Positions 54,799 through 64,000 of a stretch of 64,000 nt of DNA are shown here, one piece after another (positions within the stretch are counted from its first letter, which is position 1; every line of letters begins with the position of its first letter). Source of the DNA: Litsea cubeba (Eukaryota > Streptophyta > Magnoliopsida > Laurales > Lauraceae); assembly GCA_012931725.1 (NCBI GenBank), contig CM022953.1, forward strand, positions 60,033,354 to 60,097,353, given 5' to 3'. The translations under genes and the position numbers were made by a program. The notes beneath the pieces were generated by a model, which did no database searches, had not been told where the DNA came from, and saw only the letters and a program-made list of their open reading frames with translations.

Positions 54799-56479
54799 TG
54801 TTAGTTTTATGGTCTCAATACCAGCATATGATGTAATAAATTGATTCATTTCTTTATTAATCAATATATCCATGCTTTCCATTTCATGAGATGAATGGTG
54901 TTTAATTATATACTTGCATATAACCAATACGAATGACATAATGGTTCATGAGATGAACCGGAGTCCATAAGTATACTAGATATAATACATGTGTATGGAT
55001 GAGATCCACATACGGGAGACATGTATAATAAATCTTATACTTGAATATCTTCACAACCAGTGATGAGACTGGACATCTCATACTGACAAGGTTGCAGCAT
55101 TTTGATCATTATGCGATAGTGTGATTTGTCTCGATCATCAGAATGAAAGATTTTGGATCATAGTGCTGGTACATTAGATGTATTGAAGGACCATGAGAAG
55201 CACCTTATAAACATTGTCTTTATATTAAGGTCTATTCTCATAATTCCCTAGCAGTAAGCTCTCAATCCTGAGACATTAATGAACTCAAGTTTCTATCTAT
55301 TCATTTGCTTTGAGTCACCAATGAGTGAGGCCAACTGTAGGTCAACACCTCGGTGATTTGAGTACATGGTAGTAGAGTTGTGGGAACATTCAATGGTCAA
55401 GATGGAATCTATCTCTAATATCCCCTTGTGCCAATTAATGGATTTAATCATTGGTAAGTGTACACCCATTCCGATTAAGAGTTAATTGGAAAGGTACCTT
55501 TGATCATTATAATTAATTGGGGCTCAAGGATAATAAGATATGGATCTAGTTTGGAAGACAGGTCCAATTGATCCATGGATATTGATGGAGGGGCCTACTT
55601 GTGGTAATAGGGAAGTTTAGGGTCTTTTATGTAATTTTCTAAGACTAGAGTTCAATTGCATTTATATAGTGGAGTTATTTGCAATTAACTGTGGGCCCAG
55701 ATTGCACATTAGATGTGGGGTCGCGTGTCCCAGTTGGAGCCAGCTTTCTAAGGAATCCCTAGTGGTCCCCACGCTAGCCCAATCATCAGACGGATACTAA
55801 TTTTAGTTGAACTCTAAAAGGAAAGTTACTATTTCTATTTGAAGTGAGACTTCTAATAGTGGTAATAGTATGTTTCTAATTATTAATGGAAGTGAGACTT
55901 CTATTGTAATTAAGAAAGAGAAGAAGGTTGCTAATTAATTTGGAAGTGAGACTTCTAATTAAATTAGTAAGAGTAGTTTGCAAAAGCTATAAATAGGGAA
56001 CCAAAGGGGGCTTGGACGTCCACCTTGGAATTCACGCCCAGCCCCCTTTGTGCAAGTGTTGCACATCTCTTCTCTCCCTCTTCTAGTTCCTTTAAGTTCC
56101 TAATTGTCTTCTCTTGAAGATCCCACCCATCTTCTTGAGAAAGAGATTCTGATTCGGGTAATAGCGTGGAAGGCCATTGGGTTTTGGAGAAACCTATTTG
56201 ATTTGCGAAAGAGTTCGTCATCAAAGAAAGTAGCAAATTCTCCATTAGAGCACAACCGAGCTCCAAAGATATAATCTATTTCCTTGTATGATATAGATCT
56301 TTGTTGCATGTTTGTTGCCGATTTTCTATCTCCTAGATAGATTGAATTACTGATCATGATAGATGAGATTGAGGGTTTGTATCTCGGACACATTGATAGC
56401 CTTCTGGATAGTTGATCCCTGTATCAAGTGGGTCAAAAGTTTTTGAAACCTATCCTAGAGGCCCACCTAATTCCCAACA
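54799..56479 (+). mobile_element. Solo LTR, Copia-like family S, copy 2
   Basis: A 1681-bp solo LTR runs from TGTTAGTTTTATGG to CCCAACA, with perfect target duplications CTATC at 54794-54798 and 56480-56484. It is collinear with 1485-3084 throughout (for example GGTTCATGAGATGAACCGGA and TCTATAAATAGG-type promoter positions). TATAAATAGG is at 55988-55997. No interior sequence remains. Open frames within it on either strand are not conserved. Confidence 0.92.
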
Positions 56480-56484
56480 CTATC

Positions 56485-57434
56485 AACATGACTTGTATAA
56501 TATTTTTAAAGGTCTCCAATTCCTTTTTATGTCATTTTGAACTTTTTATGAATTAATGTTGTCATTGAATACTGGCTTATCAACAATTAATCCGTCCCTT
56601 TCATCGTTAAGGGGAAAATGCATCTACAATTTTGCTTGACTGTTAGCCCACCAAATTGTAACATGATAGTTACTTAAGAACAGTCTACGTTTTAGCATTT
56701 TTTTTCCATTGAAGAGCATTATTTTACCTTGATGAATTTATTGTTTGTCATTTTCTCATTTACGGACACCTTTTTGTCAACTTGAATTTCAAAATTATCA
56801 TGTATTTAAACAAGTAAGCCAGCTCTATTGTTTTTTTTTTATTACATTTTAACTATTATCTAAGCTTCAAGCTTATGATCATCGATAATTACGGAACAAG
56901 TATAATATCTATTTCTTTCTTTCCTTTTTCTGTAATTTTAGGTCTATCTATTCTTCTGTTGTCTTTTAATTTATCCTACTTAAGCATTATCATTACTGCA
57001 ATGATTAGATAAGAGGAGCCATGATACTATACGGCTTCTTTCTTCCCTTCTAAGATTTTACTTGCATGCATATAAGATAATTTCCTTTCCACTTTGTAAT
57101 TTTATATGTGTCTATATATTGATTAATAGATTTATTCCTTCTTCAGTGTAAAATTACTATTAAATTTATGCATTATTACTTATTCAATCAAAATTTTTTC
57201 CAATGAGTTAAGCTTAAAGCAGTTTGTTTATTGGGTTGACCTGATAAACTATTATAGTTATAAATAGGCCAGACCCATCTTATCAGCCTCAAATCACGAC
57301 AGGGCTTCATCTCTGGTTAGTAAGGGATAGATATTGCTGGGCCACAGTGGACCATCACTAGGCCTATATATAGCCAACATATGAATTACCAATCACCATG
57401 TAGCAGGCATCATAGATGAGATGCGTTTTTGTTT
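56485..57434. other. Unassigned AT-rich DNA
   Basis: I see no coding potential, terminal repeats or similarity to other parts of the window. Confidence 0.5.
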
Positions 57435-57437
57435 TTT

Positions 57438-58011
57438 TCAAAGGATTTTCATTTGCTTTTTTTTTTCTTTGCTTGTTTGATGCTGACAAACGGATGTAGT
57501 CCATTCCATTTGGAATGTGTAGAGAAACGAAATAAGTAGCACCATTGGATTATCCTTTGAGGCCTGCCAAATGCCACAGGTAATTCCCTTTTCACTTTCA
57601 TAAGTAAATGCCACCAATGAAGTCGGGGGAATTAGAATAGAGACGATACTCAATTCTGCCAAATCTATTGGCTATATTATTGTCAATGTTGGCATAAAAA
57701 AACTTGATTGAAGGGCAAGTTTGTCCAACCAAAATCAACAACTTGAAATGAAAGCATGGTTAGCCCTATTCTGGTGATAATCTTTTACTTGAAAGTTTTA
57801 TTGCTTTGGAACTGATGGTTGTAATTCCCAAAAGGAAACTCATGTGGGATCTCTTCAACACATTTTGATTAGAAGATATATGTAACCTCCTATTCAAAAT
57901 GGCCAGGATATCCAACTGGCATTTGGGCTTTCCACTTTGCCTCAATTTCATCTCCAATATCAATTCTCCCTTCTTCTCCATCCAAACCCTCCTCCTTACT
58001 GCATTTCCCAC
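57438..58011 (-). other. Possible decayed gene relic (BAHD acyltransferase-like?)
   Basis: Two open frames (58011-57766, 57662-57438) and a third frame between them give suggestive but scattered motifs, including VVDFGW in the position of the BAHD DFGWG motif and a GISCGI-like end. The match depends on frame changes and is weak. I would treat this as an unidentified relic unless a protein search confirms it. Confidence 0.2.
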
Positions 58012-58019
58012 GTGCCTTG

Positions 58020-59380
58020 CACGTGCAGGGCATGACTAGTTTACTTAAACGACATCAAATGCCTCATCTGACCATTGTTTTGACTAACCTAGCACTTATA
58101 TCGGAAGGACTGCCATTGACCTAGGTTCTTTGATTGATAGTGATGAATTGATCTTATATATTGTTCAAGTATTTCATTTGACCTCTCGTCTTATGGTGTA
58201 TGTAATTGGATACCTATGGATGAATAATGATGATGATGAGGACCTTGAACTAGGGTTTGCCTAGAAGAGACCTTGTATGTGTTGATGGAAGATGGATTAC
58301 CTGTGTCTGTGGCTAGGCACGCTATTCAATGACCTAATGGAAGATATACCTTTGATATGGAACCCTTGAACTCCGATTGACAAAATAGATGGACTGTTGT
58401 AATGGATTATAAACTTTGATGGTTTTGATATCATTGTAAGGATGATGGTGATGGTTTGATGGATGGACCTTTGTTTAGATTGTAAACCTTGCTCATACAA
58501 AGAAAGTCTAGCCAGACACTAACCTTTATACATCCTTGAGTCAAGTAAGACACCACTCGGCTGAATAGTTTAGCCACGGGCTGATCACCCGTGGTTGGAA
58601 CTAGTTCTCTTTGCCATCTATAGGTTAGGATTTTGAGGTGGACGTACACCACTGGGTACCACTTTGATGGTTTTGGGTACCAAACTTTGGCCGGCTTTTC
58701 CATGCAACTTTGTTTTGGTTGGGTTTTGATCCAACGCATCCCTGCACAACTCATATGTAGTACGGGAGGGCAGCGTCACAATTTTTTGCGGTGCTAGCCT
58801 ATGTGGACGTGCCTTTCGTTAGATGGATAGACTGATCATAGGATATCTATTATGTTGATTCATGATATTATATCTACTCTTGCACTATTGCCTAGTTCTT
58901 CTACCATTGTTATTCTATTAATCATGCTTATCATCTTTATTTCTTTTTGATGCATTCATGCTATGTTTTATATATATCGTTCTTGCAAGATCTTCTAGAT
59001 CTGGATTTCTTTAACCTTGGTGTTGTAGCTAGTAGATCCCCTTCCGATTTCCCGGAGGGTGAGGCGTTCCTTGAGACGCTGAGCACCACATACTATGAGT
59101 GGGTGCCGGTGACCTAGTGTGAGTCATAGGACAATGGAACGCGTCATGAGCTTTCTTAGGAGAAATGTCTTTACTCTTCAGGTTTAGTTTTGTGACTTCA
59201 TGATGGATTGTAATAAAACATATGCTCTTTTACTTCGATACTCAAACATTGTAGATGGAGCTTATTCTGTTACATTTGATGTCTATGGGCTAATATCTAT
59301 TTGGATCTATGTTCATTGCTTCCGTTGATTGATGATATTGCTTTTGCTTAAATTTTTATTATGGAATATGGTAAAAAAAA
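58020..59380. other. Unassigned segment, possibly LTR-derived
   Basis: No gene is supported; the minus-strand frame 58754-58431 shows no family motif. The part at 59060-59160 (GAGACGCTGAGCACCACATA, then GGGTGCCGGTGACCTAGTGT) looks like repetitive LTR sequence, but no boundaries were found. Confidence 0.35.
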
Positions 59381-59384
59381 AGGG

Positions 59385-60805
59385 TAAATTAACCAACAGT
59401 CCTTGAGCACGGTCTTCTAAGGCATCCTTTCCAATAACATTTTCTCTAATGTCTATAGTCCAGACAGCTGGAGATATTTTGGTGAGAGGTCTCTAATATG
59501 CCACGTCATATATTTTCATGACTAATATGCCCCTTTCAACCCTCATTCCTAGGCCAAGTTCTCTCTTATTTTCTATTGCTCCAAAGAACTTCTTCCTTCT
59601 TCTTCTCTCTCATTTCCATTTTCCGTTCCTTTCCATGGTTGTGGAGTATCGTTGCAGAGCACCTTCCTTTGCCACCATGACTTCCGATTCTCTCTCTTTC
59701 ATTTTTTCAAAGATAGAAACGGTTTTACTTTCTCTTACTCTTTCATTTAAAGTCTCTTCCAAATCTCTCTCTCTCTACAACTTACTCTTTCATCTAAAGT
59801 CTCTTCCAGATCTCTCTCTCTACAACTGATTTGAAAGAGAGCAGTTTTCTCTTTTGCTTGTTTTCCCTCTCTCTTTTCTCGATTGGATCATGGTCATCAA
59901 GTGTTCTTGTTTTGGATTTCGATTTTTATTAGAATTTGATTTTCCGTATTCTGACTTTTGGTGTCACCGAGCTAAGATAAATTTCCCAGAAACTTTGATA
60001 AACTGGACAAAAACTCAGATAAATTTGCCAAAACTCAGATAAACTGAGTTTCTGGCAAAATGCAAACAAATTTATCTGAGTTTTGAACAACTTTTTGAGT
60101 TTCGAACAAATTTATCCGAGTTTGGACCAAAACAAATTTATTCGAGTTTGAAAAAAAATAAACTCATTTAAAGTCCTTTTTATTTGATATCAGACTAAGA
60201 CAACTCAGTTAGGTGATGATGGACACAGGAACTCGTTTTGAGGTTGTGGCTGCAGAATGCATGGGTTCGATCATTGAGCCTCCATGGATAAACTATGCTA
60301 GGAAATGGGGTCCTACAATAAACTACATCAAGGAGTCAAATGTAGTGGAGAAATTGGTTCCTGATAAACTCAAGTCTTCTCTGGAGAATCTGGTTAAGGT
60401 TTTCCCAAAAGAGATTTATGAGGAGGAAGGGCCTACAGGACCCAAGATGAAGAGAAATTGGAGTGGAGACGAGATTTGATGAAGAGAAGTTAATTAGAAT
60501 GGAGATGAGATTTGAGTGTGTGGTCAAGAAGAAATGTTTGGTATTTACTGTTTTATATTAGAATTTGAACTGGCATATATTGTTTTATATTTGAATTATT
60601 GCTGAGTTTTGTCAAATTTATCTGAGTTTTATCTGAGTTTTGCCAAAACTCAGATATATTTGTCTGAGTTCTGCTTTTGCTGACGTGTACAAGGGCGATT
60701 TTATCTTTTTCAGTGAGTTATTTTTACAAGAGGACTGCCGTCAGTACGAAAAAATATTGTGGACCGTTTGCAATAAAAACCACAGTTGAGGGACCTCCGC
60801 CCAAA
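59385..60805 (+). mobile_element. Candidate non-autonomous DNA element carrying a gene fragment
   Basis: The left edge has AACAGTCCTTGAGCACGGTC and the right edge, on the minus strand, GAGGTCCCTCAACTGTGGTT. These are loosely similar inverted ends (GTCCYTSARC). Between them is a CT-rich leader-like part, AAACTCAGATAAATTTG-type palindromic repeats on both sides of a coding-like frame (60213-60479), and a mirrored arrangement after it. No convincing target duplication was found, so the element call and its ends are inference. Confidence 0.35.
60213..60479 (+). CDS. Hypothetical protein fragment, 88 codons
   Basis: The frame has protein-like composition unlike the surrounding DNA: balanced residues, Trp and Cys present, and segments such as CMGSIIEPPWINYARKWGPT, VPDKLKSSLENLVKVFPKE and GPTGPKMKRNWSGDEI. 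It begins with ATGATGATG and ends at a TGA. I do not recognise the family. No signal peptide or membrane segment is visible. Its isolation between repeats suggests a captured or retro-inserted piece of a larger gene. Confidence 0.45.
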   Translation: MMMDTGTRFEVVAAECMGSIIEPPWINYARKWGPTINYIKESNVVEKLVPDKLKSSLENLVKVFPKEIYEEEGPTGPKMKRNWSGDEI

Positions 60806-62200
60806 TGAAAGCAGACCTTGATCCTGGATGTTCGCGTCTTCGAATTCAGACTTCCATGTTATTTATAGGAATTTGGGTTTGGGGGCGTGACAGTGGTAGT
60901 TACCTTACTAAAAAACGCAACTATTTCATCTTCTGTGCAAGTTTTCCTTACTTTTCATTTGCCATTTCCAAATATATATATATATATTATCACATATTCC
61001 TTTTATTCCCAACACATGATTGTCCTTTTCTTAGAAAATGCAGAAGAGATTTGGTATTGAATTTTATGTTCAATGTCTTCGTTGCAGTTAAATATTTGGT
61101 TCACTTAAATAATTTTCAAAATAACCACTCTAATAGTTTCTGAATTTTTTTATCTTTTAAGTTTAATCAAGATAGAAATCAAATCATTATATTATAAACC
61201 AATCCAAACAGCTATAACAAATATGAAATCTACCAACCTCTATCCCGGAAAAAAAAAACCTTAAATATTATGGGCCAATATAATAATTCTCATGATTTCC
61301 GAAAAAAAAAATGAAAGTGAAATACTCAATTGATTCTAAACTTTTCTCATTCCTTTTTGAGGGGTTCTTATATTAAAATTAACCAGATATGTTTTTTCAC
61401 TACAGCCTGACCTTACCAGGGGCCTTCTGTAATACTAGATCTTAAATTTTTAAACAAATTTTCCACAAAATTTGGGCATGGGCTTGATTTTGGGGCCCAT
61501 GGTAAGAAGACCAATTGGTGGCACAACTCATTTTTTAACCTACCTACCTGTTACTTCCATTGGCAATTTCAGGTCCCAGAGCAAGAGGTGGCAGCTTGAC
61601 AAACTTCAAAGAGTACAAGGTACAACTTAATTCAATTTCATTTTTGATCATGATCACCTACTTCACATGCAAATGTGCTTTTTTCTTTTCTATATACTTT
61701 AGTATCTTCCTATAAAGTTACTAGGCCGAGAAGGAAGTAGAAGAAAAGGGATATTCAAGGGCTACATAACTCATCTGATTTGCTTAACACACGAGTCAAC
61801 TCTAATTTCCCTGTGATTATTTCTATTCATTGATATCAAACAGTATTATTTTAGAATCTGATTTTACATCACATTTATTTTCATGTACAGAACAAAAACA
61901 AAAAGAGACAAAAGAGTTTCCTCGTGGCATAAATTGCATTTTGTTTTTCTCTAACATAGGAAGGGGTTGGAAGGGAAGGAAGAAATCAATGGTCAGGTGC
62001 AGAAGACAGTTGAATTCATCTTAGATACATAGCAGCACCACCTATATCATTCAAGAGAGAGCTTCTCTACTTCACAGGTTGGCACTTCAGCTCTTCCTTC
62101 AAAACCAAAAGCACAATTCAAGAACATTAAAAACAGTAGAAATACCATTGTAAGGGATGCCAATAGACCTCGTTTACCCGACCCCGACTAGTTTAAGGGC
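60806..62200. other. Intergenic region between the candidate element and the receptor gene
   Basis: AT-rich DNA with (TA) runs at about 60976-60987. A short exon-like stretch with acceptor and donor signals sits at about 61571-61620 but encodes nothing recognised. The receptor gene's 3' UTR and polyadenylation site should lie in the right part of this region or just beyond. The end point is not determined. Confidence 0.5.
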
Positions 62201-62456
62201 CCGACCTGAAAATTTTGGCTGAGGACTCGTGCGTCCTGATTTGACAAATGGACCTGAATTTGCATGCACAGTAATAAACCTGTCGGGTAATCTGAACCTC
62301 GGTCAGCTACAGGTATGAGGTCTCCAAATCATGATTGGGTACAAGTCAAGGTCCGCCATGGACCTGATCTATTTACATCCCAAAACATATCTGTCAGGAA
62401 GTCGGAATCCAAAATACAATTTCCAGCTGTTGTTCATGAAGGACAAGTACCTCTTC

Positions 62457-62789
62457 TTACACTGCACTTTGCCGAAGGGGCTGAACCTCATTGTTTTGGT
62501 TGTCGAGCGGCATATACTGGGACATGATAGCCATGATCTCTGAGTCCATGTAAGACTGCAAAACCCAGCGAATATCATTATAAAATCACACATCTTCTCA
62601 ATGCACATGGGCCATTGTCCAGTATGCAACTCCAGTTCATGGAACAGTTGAACATGTCAGAAATACTCATATATGGTGTACTTACCCGGAGTCTGTATTT
62701 GTAGAATATGTAACCAGCCGCACCAAGAGCAGCCATACCACACAGTACCATGAGTGTCAGAAACCATGCAAACCTTGATGAATTTCTCC
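62457..62789 (-). CDS. Vacuolar sorting receptor (VSR/BP-80 family), last two exons
   Basis: VSRs are type I membrane receptors that carry soluble cargo from the trans-Golgi/early endosome toward the vacuole. Exon 62789-62686 encodes SRFAWFLTLMVLCGMAALGA and AGYIFYKYRLR, a transmembrane helix and the conserved start of the cytosolic tail. Its acceptor is TATACAG and its donor GTAAGT. The final exon (62555-62457, after TTTGCAG) joins in phase and encodes the tail with SQYMPLDNQ, containing the YMPL tyrosine sorting signal for clathrin adaptors, and stops at 62457-62459. No damage is visible. The luminal cargo-binding and EGF-like parts must lie to the right, beyond the window. Confidence 0.92.
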
Positions 62790-63111
62790 CTGTATAATAA
62801 ATCAATGAGATCACAATCAAATGACAGGAATTCAAGCATTCATACCACTCAGAAGCCATTAGCAATAGCAGTTTGGCAAATTTTGTATTTTTCATCATCA
62901 TCAACTTATGTCATCATCGTATTCATTCCATGGAGTTAGTGATTTACTTCTGCATTGATCTGGAGTGAGTGTCATCTGAGATAAACAGCGCAAGTGCTTA
63001 GTAGACTGGAAAAAGTCCCTATACTACCAACAGTTAGGCCAATGAAAACTTACATTGGAACAACAACTTATGCCTAAGAAGGTACTCTGGATATAGATGA
63101 ACTCACAAATC
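62790..63111 (-). other. Probable intron of the receptor gene
   Basis: This follows the acceptor of the penultimate visible exon on the minus strand. No further receptor exon is seen up to the window end, so the intron probably contains the Copia relic that follows. Confidence 0.6.
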
Positions 63112-63361
63112 CCCTCTATGCTAACAACAAAAATGCTATAAGACTCCTGGCCAATCTAGAATTTCATGAACAAATGAAAGATATCGTTGTTGATCATCAT
63201 TTCATTCACGAACACTATGAAGCTGAAACCATCACAGTCTCACATATCTCATCTCAGCTCCAAATCACAAATCTGTTCACTAAAGCCATGTCTTGTGATC
63301 TTCATAATTCTTTGATGTCCAGATCGATGCTTATTGACGATCACATCAATTTCAGGGGGAG
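63112..63361 (+). pseudogene. Copia RNase H C-terminus and polypurine tract (relic)
   Basis: The frame gives NNKNAIRLLANLEFHEQ, DHHFIHEHYEAETI and QLQITNLFTKAMS. These correspond to the end of copia RNase H (YCDN, HIDIDYHFIRE and LADIFTK-type motifs) with several changes. It ends next to CAGGGGGAG (63353-63361), a polypurine tract. Upstream sequence is out of frame and no other pol domain is present, so this is a 3' fragment inserted antisense to the receptor gene. Confidence 0.8.
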
Positions 63362-64000
63362 TGTGAAGAGAGTATCGATTCTGGTGTTACCTACGGAGCA
63401 TGATACCTCTAATAGACTGAGTCCCTCTAGGTGGCTACTTGTAAATTAGTTCTTCCCAAAATACCCTTGTACATAGCATCTCTTTAAATCCTTTGAAAGG
63501 GGTATAACTGTACATTATGAACATTAATATAAATCATGGCCCTCCCTCTTCGAGGACATGGCAGGTTTTATGCAAAATTCAAATATTATTAGATTGTCTC
63601 TTATTCGATGGTCCCTTACTTGATGAACCCTTTCTTGATGGTCTTGTTGGAAGATTTAATCCATTCGCCTCGCTACCTCAGAGATAGCCTCTCATTTGAT
63701 TGTCCCATTCTCCAAGCATTGCGCGAGCATTTGCATTGGTGCCTCATATGCCATGTTCATTCCCCAAACTAGGTCTTCTTATTTTTCTAAAGGTAGCACA
63801 CTACCTGCCCTGCATTGTTGAGAATTGGTACGAGGAGATGATAATGATGATTAAACTAGGATTATAGGATAATCTTCTTCAGAAAAAAGCATTGGTTGAC
63901 AGCTGTATTCACTTTATTTTTTGTAATCATTCTTCAATAAAGAGAGGCTAAGATTTGAAGATTGTTCCTTTTGTTCTTAATGAACAGTCAAATCAAACAC
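63362..64000 (+). repeat. 3' LTR start of the truncated Copia relic
   Basis: The LTR begins TGTGAAGAGAG directly after the polypurine tract. The 3' end was not identified, and the LTR may finish inside the window or beyond it. No other feature is seen to the window end. Confidence 0.55.

Noticed and set aside
61571..61620. Short exon-like stretch bounded by TTTCAG and GTACAAC
   Set aside because: Only about 50 bp with no recognised peptide and no neighbouring exon; splice-like signals are common by chance in AT-rich DNA.
62315..62904. Open frames overlapping the receptor exons (62315-62543 plus, 62369-62629 and 62578-62904 minus)
   Set aside because: They read through introns or the opposite strand; the splice-joined exons explain the conserved protein.

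Overview
The window is nuclear DNA of a flowering plant with a repeat-rich genome. This is supported by plant-type LTR retrotransposons primed by initiator-Met and Asp tRNAs, a CACTA transposon with plant-type subterminal arrays, and the last two exons of a plant vacuolar sorting receptor gene. By eye, well over four fifths is transposable element (TE) sequence, mostly nested. Nothing bacterial or organellar was seen, and the species cannot be named from the sequence.

Left third (1-24.3 kb). An old, broken Ty3/gypsy element on the minus strand (Gypsy A, internal part 5.93-21.9 kb, Athila/Tat-like, no chromodomain) is the scaffold. A 7.7-kb Copia-type element with two LTRs, a broken gag and no pol (6314-14060, target-site duplication (TSD) AAAAG) sits in its 3' non-coding part. 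A related solo LTR (22082-23590, TSD ATATC) sits in its 5' LTR. Beyond its 3' end lie a head-to-head pair of LTR arms, a compound miniature LTR element (TRIM) split between them (3922-4980, TSD TGGAA), and a solo LTR (1485-3084) inside one copy of a direct repeat.

Middle (24.3-39.3 kb). A Copia element with most of its 5' LTR missing (24289-32436) keeps recognisable gag, protease, integrase, reverse transcriptase and RNase H, all broken by stops and frameshifts; its leader carries five related hairpins. Its 3' LTR directly abuts a CT-rich sequence that looks like a gene's first exon. A second gypsy element (Gypsy C, from 33704) follows: a 2.6-kb LTR, a leader of tandem repeats, then a break. 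The sequence passes into the exons of an RPA70-like single-strand-DNA-binding protein gene, whose exon junctions still join in frame.

CACTA block (39324-53579). A compound En/Spm-type element lies three bases inside one RPA-like exon (TSD AAT). It holds a TNP2 transposase relic, large CCGACG subterminal arrays, an additional right-hand terminus in its interior (47411), two first-exon-like leaders with splice donors, an LTR relic, and a 3.6-kb solo LTR (47681-51270, TSD TAACG) with an 18-unit GAGCTCGG array. RPA-like exons resume at 53580 and end at 54217.

Right end (54.2-64 kb). A second copy of the 1.6-kb solo LTR family (54799-56479, TSD CTATC) is followed by mostly unassigned AT-rich DNA, a candidate gene-fragment-carrying element (about 59.4-60.8 kb) and the 3' end of the vacuolar sorting receptor gene on the minus strand (62457-62789). 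A Copia RNase H/LTR relic follows, apparently in an upstream intron. The receptor is the only gene seen without damage, and its 5' exons must lie beyond the window.

No wholly new multi-gene system was found. The best leads are the covarying hairpins in the Copia leader, the GGTCGACC-type palindromes shared by unrelated LTRs, a leader block shared by two gypsy families, and the compound CACTA structure.
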